From Leuctra nigra (Eukaryota > Arthropoda > Insecta > Plecoptera > Leuctridae), in assembly GCA_934045905.1 (NCBI GenBank), contig OW203764.1, positions 37,879,434 to 37,943,433 of the forward strand: a stretch of 64,000 nt of DNA, read 5' to 3'. Positions 48,084 through 59,103 of the stretch are shown in pieces (positions within the stretch are counted from its first letter, which is position 1; every line of letters starts with the position of its first letter). Both the position numbers and the translations under genes were made by a program. A model generated the notes under the pieces. That model made no database searches and had not been told where the DNA came from. It saw only the letters and a list, made by a program, of their open reading frames with translations.

Positions 48084-49197
48084 GACGGCTCTTCAAAGTG
48101 CTAATTTAGCCTATAAATGGGTAGTGTTACCAATTTAAATTTTACTAACGCAAAAATTGAGATAATTTCGTTCTCTTTGCGGCAGAATAATATTGAAATA
48201 ATGGCCCATGTTTCAGTGTTGCTATTTTGTCTTAATGGCGTTCACAACTTTATCCCCAAGTCCCCAAAACAACCCCTAAATTTAAGAAAAAAGCAATGAT
48301 GTTCAGTAATATATTGTGCCTTTCACAGAGCGTATAAAAATATTTCAAAAACATACCTACAAAGCTCTATCTTTTGGGTATCTACATACAAAAAATCAGA
48401 TCAATTGGATGCATAATGACGAAGAAAACTTCTTAATAAGATTCGATTATTTTGGAGTGGAAATCTTACTTCCAGCACCTATAGTGGAAGGGGGGGATTT
48501 TGGTTCGCTTACAATCTCGAGCGCCTGTCACATTAAATCATTCTGCGTACGTGACATTTTCTGAATGAGGGTTGTTTATCACTTTGCAACTCGGCTCGCT
48601 GCTAAATTCCAAGTATCATTGGTAATATGATCTCATCATGGACTTGTAACTCTCTTATATGATTTTAGTGTTGAAACCACAAAGTTTGTACGCGTTTTCA
48701 ATTAAAACTAAAAAATGTAATTACTGTAGTTGTATTATACCTGATACGTTGATTTGATTTCTTAACTCCTTATGTTGTAGAGAAAACGGTTTAAAACGAT
48801 TTTTCAGACGTTTTCCTAGGGGGGGGGGGGGGGGGGGGGGGTAGGAGATTTGCAAATCAAAATAGAGAGAGTGCACAACCAAATAAGGATTTACTTTTTT
48901 ATAACCTGAATTGAATTTGATGTTATTGTGAATTTACCTGTCGGAGGCAGGACGGCTACATAGGTGTCCTCTTGAGCCTTGTACAAGTGTGATTATGACA
49001 GTGAAAATGGATGAGGTAGCACAAACAACATAGGTAATTACAAGAATCACTTTGTTCCAATAGTTCGAGTCGGGTTGTTACCATTATTACCTATACATAT
49101 GGTGGGTGGGTAAGATATAGATTATAGAGTAAAAACATAAGCACAAGAATAATTTTGTTCCGACAGTTTGTGTCGGGTTGTTATAAATTATGATTAT
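48084..49197. other. Intron sequence, no gene; 23-base G run
   Basis: No ORF of note and no element ends. A homopolymer of 23 G (48819-48841) is present; its length is probably not accurate in the assembly. Confidence 0.5.
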
Positions 49198-50062
49198 TGA
49201 GCGAGCGAAGCGAGTGACTCGGACCTCTGTTATTTTGTGTGTTTTTTTCTGTTACTGAGGCTATAGTACACTATAGGTCACAGTTATTTTTCGATCGAGC
49301 TGAAATTTTGCACTCGTTCGGACTTTTTATGGGCGTTGCTGACCCAAATTTTTTTGAAATCCGTTCATTGGTTAACATTTAAATAAATATCTCCTTCAAG
49401 GTTGAAAAATGAATTGTCTTCCATAAATCGGATCAAACTCACATTTTGCATGGTAATTAATACCAACATTGTCTCTTATTTTACACATTTTCAGCCCAAT
49501 CAGTTAAGAACGTTTGCACTTATTGACATTTTAATATCTGTCAGAAATGAAGTATCGAACGAAATGAATGTTTTCCACTTCAACTGAATCTGATTTGCTT
49601 TAGGTACACCCAACAAATCATAAAACGGTATTTGAACGAAACGGATTAGCTGCTGGTCTGGTTCCTTGACAATCAATCCTTGTTATTATCAATGAAATCA
49701 GACCTCAACTACTAGAGGTATTATGACGAGTTAGCTTCAACTTCATCAGATGATGCCTTCACATTTTTTCAGCCAATCAATTTCTTTCAAATACCGTTTT
49801 ATCATTTGTTGAGTGTACCAGGGTGCTTAGATGCTATTTTCAAGTTTCGATGAAAAGCATACTTTTATGTTGATTGAGTGGATCATATTTCAATTCAATA
49901 TGGATGTATAAGTTTTCTGTGCGTTTGGTACGGAATTCCGGTTAGAGAATTTGTACGTTCCCGTGCTCACTATTTTTTTTATTTTGTATTTTATATTACA
50001 TTATTATCCCGTAGATTAGTACATACTACCATTATGGGTACCGTCACTGAGCGTTTTCCTAG
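49198..50062 (+). mobile_element. ~0.9-kb 'GAGCGAGCG...CCTAG' repeat, copy 5
   Basis: It starts TGAGCGAGCGAAGCGAGTG and ends GAGCGTTTTCCTAG followed by T. A short MITE is inserted at about 49602-49822. Confidence 0.65.
49602..49822. mobile_element. Short MITE, related to 3055-3245
   Basis: Inverted ends GGTACACCCAACAAATCATA and the complement of 'atttgttgagtgtacc', with 'ttattatcaatgaaat' and 'ttttcagccaatca' inside, as in the copy at 3055-3245. About 220 bases. Confidence 0.6.
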
Positions 50063-50194
50063 TTATTATTGTTCAGCGAGCGACTCAGGCGCGTCAAAAA
50101 GGATCAACACACTCAAGAAATTATAACGCTCTGTATTACATGAAAATAAATACCATTAGACAGACTTTTCCACAAACATCTAATTTTTCCTTAA

Positions 50195-50586
50195 AGGCGC
50201 ATTCACAATGCACCGCTAACTTTAACTTGAAACGTTAACTTTAACTTAAGAATGTTTGTTTTACGGGATCACTGAGTAGCATTCACAACCGCAGAACGCT
50301 AACTTAACGACGTTAACGTTAACTTGAAAGTTTACAAACTCCAAACATTCAAGTTTAAGTTAGCGGTCGACCTTGAGTCGACCAATAGAAATCGGGCAAT
50401 AATACGAAGATACCCGAGGGGAAGGCTAAGCATCCCGAGGTATGCTATTTGAAGAGTTTTGATTGGCTCGGGATTCTTCGGGATTCTACGTTGCCGTTGT
50501 CATTGTGAATAGTGTCAAGTTAAATTTCAAGTTAACGTTATAAGTTTAAGTTAAAGTTTAAGTTAGCGGTGCATTGTGAATGCGCC
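50195..50586. mobile_element. TTAA-flanked MITE (AGGCGCATTCACA ends)
   Basis: TTAA at 50191-50194 and 50587-50590 flank AGGCGCATTCACAATGCACC and its inverted copy ending AATGCGCC. Subterminal 'aactttaactt' repeats are frequent. The terminal A is unpaired, so the exact end is uncertain by one base. 392 bp, non-coding. Confidence 0.7.
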
Positions 50587-50590
50587 TTAA

Positions 50591-51584
50591 GGCGATAATC
50601 GATAGTAAGAGAAATTTAGAAGTAATTTGAAGAATTTCTATGAAAACATCGACCAAAATGTGTGTTTAAATCGCGTTTAAAATGCACTAAATTATGCAGT
50701 GAAATTCAAAAATTTCCAGGGCCTGGGAGGCCTACCCGCGAGATGCTCTGGTGCCCTCCCCTTGATATAATCAGACGCTATTTGACACTATACTACACAA
50801 ATCCACAGGCGACGCAGCAGGATTGACAATAATTGAAAAACTGTCATAAAATATTTAAACATTTACACAAAAAGATGCATTTATATAAATATTTTTACGG
50901 TACAGGCAATTAAGAAAGTAAGGGGGTCCCAAAAATATCTTACAGGGGGGGCGGGCGAATCTGAAGTTACGCCACTATCCATATTAACGAAACGGCATTG
51001 TTTCTTAGAGATGAAATATTATTTTGTCTAGCATTGTTGAGTGGAATCGTTGGTTGTTTATAGTCATAAGCCGGGTTCACACCGTAATTAATTGTACAAC
51101 GGAACGATTTTCCTATCATTAGCCAATCACAAGCAAGGTATTGTTGGTGTCTCGATTTTTCTCCGTGGCTAAAAATAAAATTAAAGTAATGTGAACTCAC
51201 CCACTACTCATTTTTGCTTGGAGCAGCACAGAGATAAGTAAAGTAACATAATCTCAAGGACCAATAGAAATAAATTGAGATTTCTATCAGAATTGTCAAT
51301 ACCTGTTATATATTTTTTTTAATTTTAATTAATTTAAATTTATTATAAATGAAATACATTTCAGCATAGCCCCGCTAAACCAACAATGGCTTGTCGGCAG
51401 GGTTACTAAATTCAATTACAAATTACAATATAAAATAAAACACTCTCAGATCATCAACCCTTGTGATAACTGTTACACAATTCAAAGTAATATAAAGTAA
51501 ATACAAAAATAATAGTATAATTTTAATTACAAAATTTTAATTTTAATTACTTATCTGTGTAGGTTCAAGTGTAGAAAAAATGCT
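50591..51584. other. Intron sequence, no gene
   Basis: AT-rich with a C-rich patch near 50930-50960 resembling the 'gggggg...gccac' end of other MITEs ('aagttacgccact'). No complete element, ORF or RNA gene could be supported. Confidence 0.45.
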
Positions 51585-52169
51585 TTCCGCTCGATTGGAG
51601 TGCCGAAATTAATTTTTCGGCAATATGGCGGATAACGTATATTTTACAAATTATTTAATTGTTGGCAGTGGTAGATGAAAGGTTGAAAAATTATAAAATA
51701 ATTCTGAATTCACTAAAACTAACTCAATACGCCGTGAACGAATTTTATTTTTTCATTGTTGGAATTTACCAATCACGTGTCTGTGTTTTTTTGCTCTAAA
51801 TTTATTACGAAACGAGTGGACTTAGACTAATATATGTGGAATTAAAATTTGTAGACAATTTCATTGTAAACAATACGCGTTTTTTATTTTAAAAAAATTA
51901 CTTTTTTTAACAAAATTGGTTTACGACGTTTTTTTATTTTAATTCAAGTCCCCATTTTTGAGTTCGTTTCAATGAATTATTTCATAATTTTTCAACATTT
52001 CCTTTACCAACAATTAAATAATTTGGAAAATGCACGTTTTCCGCTCGTTTCCGCCATATTTTCCAAGATGGCCACCAACATAATTGAAGGCACGTCAGGT
52101 CATTTTAAGAAAGATGTAAACAATCGATAATTATTAAAAAATCAATTTCGGGACTCCAATCGAGCGGAA
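51585..52169. mobile_element. TIR element (TTCCGCTCGATTGGAGT ends)
   Basis: TTCCGCTCGATTGGAGTGCC and the inverted copy ending CGAGCGGAA at 52169 bracket 585 bases with further inner inverted blocks ('aacaattaaataattt', 'gaattatttcataatttt'). Flanking TSD not clear. Non-coding. Confidence 0.65.
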
Positions 52170-52576
52170 TTACATTTGCTCCTATACTATATGATATTAC
52201 AAGATATCCTATTAATTAGTGAACATACAACATACAAAAAAATAAAATTTCACATTACAAAACCGATTGAGATATTTGCCAAAATAGCTTCAAATTCGAA
52301 TTATCTTTTACGAAAAATTAAAAAAATGAGGTGCCAAATGGGGGATTCTGTCAAACCAAATGAATATCTACAGATTATATTTCATGTATCTAAAGTTTCC
52401 ACAATAAATGGCATCGCACAATTTAAATTTCTTTCTAAAATACGCCAAAATCGCTTCAAATTGTATTCCTTTGTGTCAATCATTCCTGTGTGTTTGACAA
52501 ATATGAGGTATGTTCAATTTTAGTCAGTTTGAGGTGTTTTTAGTAAAATTGATGTTTTAATGTTGTGTCTAAGCTC

Positions 52577-52655
52577 GGCCTGCTGGCTGGATAGCTCATT
52601 GGGTTGAGCTCTCACCCGTAGGCAGTGTTGTGACACTGTCGAAACAATCTTGATA
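52577..52655 (+). repeat. tRNA-like SINE head (tentative)
   Basis: GGATAGCTCATTGGGTTGAG resembles a tRNA D-arm/A box (TAGCTCATTGGGT). A B-box-like 'cccggttcggtacgac' occurs only at about 54014, after a LINE tail and another element. It may be one SINE split by insertions. No full cloverleaf can be drawn. Confidence 0.35.
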
Positions 52656-52660
52656 ATTCA

Positions 52661-53302
52661 TTAATAAAGAAAGTAGACAATACAAAATTTCTCGGCATCA
52701 CCATTGATGGAAAGCTTAACTGGAATCGCCACTGTGAAATTCTAAAAAAGAAACTGAGCTCTGCATGCTTTGCCCTAAAAATTGTAAGGCAAACAACTAA
52801 TATAAAAACAGCAAAAATTGCCTACTATGCAAATTTTGAATCCCACGTCCGATACGCAATCGAACAATGGGGAAACTCAAGCCAAATACGAAAAATATTT
52901 ACACTCCAAAAGCGAGCAGTAAGAACAATTTTAGGCCTTAAAAGCAAAAAAGATTCCTTCATCAAGCCACACTGCAAACCCCAATTTATAAAACACAAAA
53001 TCCTAACAGTACACAGCATATACATATACGAATGCATACTCATTACGAAAAAGAACATTCAACAACACGCACTCAACGAAGACATACACTCACACGACAC
53101 AAGAACAAAAACACACGTTCACACTTCAAATCATAGAACAAAACAAACACAAAAAAACTCGAGTTATATAAAATGCAAACTTTACAACAAACTACCTGAG
53201 AACATAAAAAATGTAACTGACATTAATAGATTTAAGTATTTACTCAAAACATTTCTAGTTAATAAAGCATATTACTCTTTAGATGAATACATGAATGATT
53301 GA
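52661..53302 (+). pseudogene. LINE ORF2 C-terminal fragment
   Basis: Open for about 213 codons without an early ATG: TKFLGITIDGKLNWNRHCEI (the 'YLG..ID..L.W..H' thumb block), then IAYYANFESHVRYAIEQWGN, LQKRAVRTILGL (the 'Q.RA.R.I.G' block), and YNKLPENIKNVTDINRFKYL near the end, finishing DEYMND and TGA. This is the standard C-terminal region downstream of the RT domain. No catalytic part remains. Confidence 0.85.
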
Positions 53303-53560
53303 ATAGAATAGAATATAATAGATTTTTTCCTTATTATTATTATTTGTATTAGAATGAATGAAACCATGTACTGAGAATGAATGAATTACTTTTAATTTAT
53401 TCATAGCGACTATACTTTATTATGGTAAAATTAGATTATAATAAATTCCATACACCCAAGACAAAGCATAATTATTTATGCTTAAGGGTCACTGACAATT
53501 CTTGTATACATTACTTGTAATGTTGAAATGGAAATAAACTTACTTACTTACTTACTTCTA
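52661..53560 (+). mobile_element. 3' fragment of a CR1/jockey-like LINE
   Basis: The C-terminal coding piece (52661-53302) is followed by a ~240-base 3' UTR with AATAAA near 53531 and a (CTTA)n tail at 53538-53558, a 3' end style of this LINE group. It is 5'-truncated before the RT palm and opposite in orientation to mle. Confidence 0.8.
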
Positions 53561-53564
53561 GGTT

Positions 53565-54005
53565 TTTTTTTATCTATTTTCTTATCTAGATAATTACATA
53601 ATTTGATATCTTTATCTTTATCTAGATACAAATATTGTTATCTATTGACAATTATCTAGATAAAAAATGTAAAATTCTAAATTCATTTATGTGTAAAAAC
53701 ATGCACAAACCTCAAATGTCAGATGATATGAAAAAGGAAAATCATCACCGTTTAGTCGCAATAGTTGGCTTATTTAGACGCCCCATTTTTAAAAAAAAAT
53801 GAGTTCCGAATTTAGGATTCGAAATTAATTACGGAACAGTGTAGTATTTGGTAAAAACAAATGATCCATTATCTATTAAAGTTATCTTGATAATTTTTTT
53901 AACTGTTTCTATTATCTAGATGATTTCTTGGAAATTTATCTACTATCTTATCTATAGATACATTTTTGGCAGGTTATTTTTATCTTTATCTAGATAAAGA
54001 TACCT
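53565..54005. mobile_element. TATCTAGATAA-rich TIR element
   Basis: The palindromic phrase 'tatctagata' and close variants recur at both ends (53575-53660 and 53910-54002) with inverted order. It looks like a MITE with repeat-rich ends. Exact limits are uncertain. Confidence 0.5.
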
Positions 54006-54088
54006 GGTTTAAGTCCCGGTTCGGTACGACAACTTTATCAATGCAAGCTAATCAAGGTATTGTATAAATCGGCCCAAAATCGTATCAT

Positions 54089-54405
54089 TGAGCGAGCGAG
54101 CGTCTCTTATTTGCCCTTTTGGCACGGACCTCTGTTATTTTAACATGTTTTTTTCTTCCCTGCATATTATAAGGTCGAGGTCGCTTCGTTTGTCTGATAG
54201 TGCTGAAATTGTGCACATGTGTATGGACCGCCTCTGGGGTTTGCAGACCGAAATTTGTTTGAAATCCGTTCATAGGTTAAAAATATAATAAATAAAATTA
54301 TAAAATACATTCTATTAATTGGCGGAAAAACTAAAATGAAGCTGAAATTTTGCTTGGCTTTTACCACCATTACTCGTACATGTGCTCACTTATCAACGCG
54401 TTACG
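54089..54405 (+). mobile_element. ~0.9-kb 'GAGCGAGCG...CCTAG' repeat, copy 6 (internally deleted)
   Basis: It starts TGAGCGAGCGAGCGTCTC and keeps 'gcacggacctctgttatttt' and 'tgctcacttatcaacgcgtt', but lacks most of the middle and the terminal GAGCGTTTTCCTAG. Confidence 0.55.
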
Positions 54406-55051
54406 TTACATTGATCATTTTACAAGTATATTAATGAGAACATGTTCCAAGATCTTATCTCTTTTATAATAATGGCATAATGGTAGCATAAATAATATAA
54501 AAATGTTAGCAAAATTGTGTATAAACTTGGCAAGATCTTGGTAAGATAAAAAAGATCATGCCTCACAAATAATATCCACAAGTGTAAAATATATGCAAAA
54601 GGGGATCGAACCAGGCATTCTTACTTGGAGTTCAAGAGATCTGCCATCGAAATAATATCTGTTGCTTCGCGTTTAAATGGACTGCATGAATGGAATGTTG
54701 TGGTGTGGAGTTTGTTTACAATCTCGGACTATTTACGAGCTACGTGACTGGAAGCCAGCCTGGGATTATTATCACAACTGTCAAGATGACAAATGATCGT
54801 AAAGAGCTCATGTTACACTTATATCTACAATTTTGAGTTGGTCTCTCCGTGAACGGAGGTCTTAAGAGGCAAATGGTGAGAAGATTTCCTACTAATATGT
54901 CACCTCCTTCCCAGCATCCATCCTAACCCATTCGCCTCCCCATCATCATCTGAGCCATGCTGCAGAACTCCAATCATTTTGCAAGTGATAAAGGAGCATG
55001 AATTACTTTTCAATACATCAATTTTGACTAAGATGTATTTCAAAATAATCG
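54406..55051. other. Intron sequence, no gene
   Basis: No ORF over 60 residues and no inverted ends recognised. Confidence 0.45.
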
Positions 55052-55059
55052 TAAAATAT

Positions 55060-55900
55060 TAGGGTTGTGCGAGTACTCGAAATTTCGAGTTCGAGTTAAG
55101 TTTGGGGGGTGAATCGAGTCAAAAAGGGTTAAACTCGACTTTTTCGAGTTTAAAATTTTTTTTTTTATTTTTTTATTTTTTTTTGACAATATTATACTGC
55201 TTACATCCTTAACAGTCCCCTACCTACCTCTTCCTATCAATAATCCACTCCTCAACTCACAAGAACACAAGCATTTCTGTTAAAATGACACAATGTAATA
55301 ATAATAAAGTATTGTTGGACGAAATTGTTGAGATTTGGGAAATATGATATTCCTGCTGATAAAGTGACATAACTCAACTGCAGGTCTAAGTGCTTCTGAC
55401 AATACTTCTAGGAATGCAATAACCCAGAATTCTTGGCCTAAGGAAGTTCTAGGGTCTTTGGCCTTTACATTCTATGTAGTACCTACCTAGTAGTATTTCT
55501 AGTAGCAGATTGAATGAATTTTTTCCCCCCTAAGATACAGCAGCTGTTAAAGCTTATATCCTAGGAAGTTAGATCTTTACTTGTCATTCCAAGCTACAAA
55601 TTTCTAGTAGCACACGTCAAACCCCTGTAGTATGAGAATCAAAATAATTTACCTAATACACATCTTATCTTATAATAAGAAATGACATGAATTAGCAGCC
55701 CTACAATGTATAGATGATGTATGATTAATGTAAATATTTCAATTCATTTTGTGATGGTCGAATAATAATTTTATGACCTAATAGTACTTAGGTGAACATT
55801 TGCTGAACATGACTCGAACTCGACTCAAAAAACTCGATTCATCTCACTGACTCGACTCGAACTCGACTCGACCTTAAAATATCAAACTCGCACAGCCCTA
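55060..55900. mobile_element. hAT-like element, perfect 8-bp TSD
   Basis: TAGGGTTGTGCGAGTACTCG ... CTCGCACAGCCCTA, flanked by TAAAATAT at 55052-55059 and 55901-55908. Subterminal 'tcgagt/actcga' repeats are many. 841 bp, no transposase. Solo ends of related families lie at 31947 and 40750. Confidence 0.88.
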
Positions 55901-55908
55901 TAAAATAT

Positions 55909-56903
55909 CAATGATGTAAGTTCATGGCTGATTTAACAGAAAATACGCAATATATCTTGATGACCTTGCAAAATATCAACGAGAGGTATATCGAAAGTCG
56001 AAACACTTCTACAAAACCAATAGGTAAGGGAAAATTATCCATTATTTCAATTCAATCAGAGAAACAACATGCCTATCACACCAATAACTGGAAAAAATCA
56101 AATAAGAGACTCAAGCCAAAGAGTCAAAAGTCGACACTGACTCACGAGTCACGATTAATAAATCCTTACATTCAACAGCAATAGTTCCTACAAATGAAAT
56201 CACAATGAGACCATCAAGACAGTACACTTCAAACGAGTCAAGTGTGTAAAGCAAGCACATAAACAGCGTTGCCACGTACTAGGGCTGGGTAAAACTGGAA
56301 GTTTAGTAAACATTTAAAGGCTCTCAAAATATAAAAATAAATAAAAATGCATAAAAATGATACAAGGATATTTATTGACTCTCCCCTTATGAGACCACTT
56401 CCAAGACCATGTGTCATTCTTGAGAGCTTATCAACACTTGAAATAGGGCATTCTCCTAAGTTTTTATTACATTTTTAATAGATCCTCAGCTTCTAAAGAA
56501 ATACAACAGTATTTTTTTATATTTTTAAATCTACTTGTTATCGAGTTATGTTAGTTCAAACTTTTGCTGTCTGAATGGAGATTTGAAACGACCATGAGCC
56601 ATCTTTCCCAGCTGTGACGTCAGAACCTAGATAGCCAAGTGTCCTGCATGCAGTTCTAATTCGGTTCTAATGAATTTGATTCATGGATCTGATGGATCTA
56701 ATGCATTTGAAGTGAACACAAACTGGATATACACAGGGAAATGCCTCGTTTAGCCCTATCTTGGATGGTCTCACTGCTTATCAACTAGGTTCTGACGTCA
56801 TCCAATCACAGATAGCTGGGAGGCATTCAGAGCCCGCCCAATAAAATCATTCTTTCAAACCTCAATAACTATTGAAATACATTTATTTCAGAGACCTGTT
56901 ATA
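55909..56903. other. Intron sequence, no gene supported
   Basis: An 86-residue frame (55924-56184, +) is polar and Gln/Ser/Lys-rich with no recognised domain; it is most likely chance. Nothing else is recognised. Confidence 0.4.
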
Positions 56904-58374
56904 TGGGCCATTATCCCACTATATTAGTTTTGAACATTTTTTTTTCATAATTTTTTTTTTACTTGTTTCATGTTGCATTATTTTTTTTAATGTTACTTAC
57001 GTAGTTGGGTAACCAACTGGAAAGTAGCTTCGATCGATTCTCGGGTGTTACGAAATTATTTGCGATTTTGCATGATGAAAAGTTAATTTTAGTAACCTCC
57101 GTCCCACACATATTTAATCCTACAATATAAAATATGTTTCTCAGATAACTTGTTTATAGTATTTATTCGTAAGCTTATGATATAACTTATTATAAAAAAA
57201 ATGTACGTGACTTAGAAATACCAATAACTTAAAAATTGTGCCGAAAGTACTTACTATTTTGAAGGAATTTAACAAAATTTAACATTACATTTAGATTTGC
57301 ACATGAAAATCATAATGCAAATAACAAAAAATAAAATAAAATGAGTAAACTATTATATATATTTTCAGGAAAAAAATATAAACATATGCTAACAGCAAAA
57401 TTTAATTTTTTTCGGCTGTTTTAAGCGAGGGAAAGTGGATATTTCGGAGAATCGGTAGTTACTTAAATCCAAGAAAATCATATTTACAGCACTCATTGCA
57501 AGAGTTTTTCTATTCTAACATACTATTATACATATAATGGTAACTTGTAACGCATCAGATCATACAAAAATGAAAATTTCAAAATTTTCGTTATTCCCAA
57601 CCCCATTGAAATCGCTGTTTTGGGACAGGAGTTACGCGGGACAGGAGTTACTTTTAAGAAGGAAAATGACGACAGTTATTTAAGGGTAGGTGCCAGAAAC
57701 TCGAAACTCTGGAAATATTCCAGGGCAACATAGTACAAACTAATAAAAATTAATGCTAGTATGTAGCTTGACACGTTTTAATTATACCGGGGTGGACAGG
57801 AGTTACGAGAGAAAGGGAACTCTCACCTTTTTTGATAGAAAATGACTTCTCATTTTCTGTCATTTAATCAGAGCGCCATGAAGTAAGCAGAAAATTCATG
57901 AAGACAGGTTGACGAACCAATAAAAAAAAATCTGGGTCTGTATTACCAACTCTACAATATAATAAACCGGAGTTTTCAAACGGGACGGAGGTTACAACCA
58001 AAGTGATGGACAGCTATTAAAAAAATTACTACAATTAATTGTGTGGACTAACTGATGTTTCATCTGTGTAAATGTAAACTTTGCGTGGTCTTTTCACTAA
58101 AAAAAAATCACCCTACTATATTCATTGCCTCAAAATTAAATGCCGTGCGCTCAAACATTGACTTTTCAAAGACGGACACGGGACGGAGGTTACTTTTCAC
58201 CTATAAAAGTAGCAAATTTGAAAATATTATTGTACAAAAACACAAAAATAGTGATTGCAACATGTAGAGGGGTACGCAATACAAATTAAAAAAAATATTT
58301 CCCCTCATTTTCTTTCAATTGCTTTTAGCAATTCAACTCGGACAGCAAAACTAATATAGTGGGATAATGGCCCA
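56904..58374. mobile_element. 1.47-kb TIR element, TA/TATA-flanked
   Basis: TGGGCCATTATCCCACTATA and its inverted copy ending at 58374 are flanked by TATA on both sides (56900-56903 and 58375-58378), giving a 2- or 4-bp TSD. Inside, 'gggacaggagttac' and 'gggacggaggttac' recur at least seven times in either orientation. No transposase ORF is visible. Confidence 0.7.
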
Positions 58375-58905
58375 TATACTGTTGGTCTTCCTGTAATATC
58401 TAGTATTGTATTTAATTAATTAAAAGTAAATTAAAATCTGAGGAGAATTCCCTATTAATATTATACACTGCCCAAAACATCCTTTTAACTGATCAAAATA
58501 AAAACAGGTTCAATTTAATTGCAATATTTTTCATCATAACTTGCACTTTATTTGTTGTTTATTGAACAAGCACTTCTGCATCTTGACTCGACTGATCTAT
58601 AAATATAATTAATTAATTATGCATGACGCGTGATTTCCAGTCTTTCCATTCTACTATTCATTGTGAAGATATGAACTTACTTCATATTCTCAGAGGCTAT
58701 GTCGCCAGCAAACATATAAGGGTCAATACATGTTGAATGGTAAGGTATATAGTTTAGTTTCAGCCTTGAAGTGACAATAGGGGTGGGCGTGAGATAAGGC
58801 TGGAGGGGGTGGGGTCATAGCTGATCGCAGCATTCTGACGAACTGACAAAAATAATTAGACAAAACAACTGATGTTTACTTTGATAACAGTTTTTAGTAT
58901 TACAA
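58375..58905. other. Intron sequence, no gene
   Basis: AT-rich, no ORF or element ends recognised. Confidence 0.45.
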
Positions 58906-58914
58906 ATGTCAACA

Positions 58915-59040
58915 CTAGGGGTGTGCGAATAGTGATTTTTGACTTCGAATACGAATATCGAATAATTGACAAAAATATTTCGAATATCGAATAATTGAAA
59001 CCAAAATTAAAAGACATAGGTAATATCGATTTTAAAAAAA
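58915..59040. mobile_element. Solo hAT-like end (AGGGGTGTGCGAATA)
   Basis: The start AGGGGTGTGCGAATAGTG and repeated 'cgaatatcgaataattga' echo the ends at 31947 and 55060. The other end is missing, possibly displaced by the adjoining satellite. Confidence 0.4.
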
Positions 59041-59103
59041 TGGACACCAAACTCTTATCATATGACAAGAATGAAAGATGGCCATCGTGTGAATGTACTG
59101 ATT

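Noticed and set aside
48819..48841. G23 run as a quadruplex regulator
   Set aside because: A plain homopolymer in an intron; its length is unreliable and there is no nearby exon.
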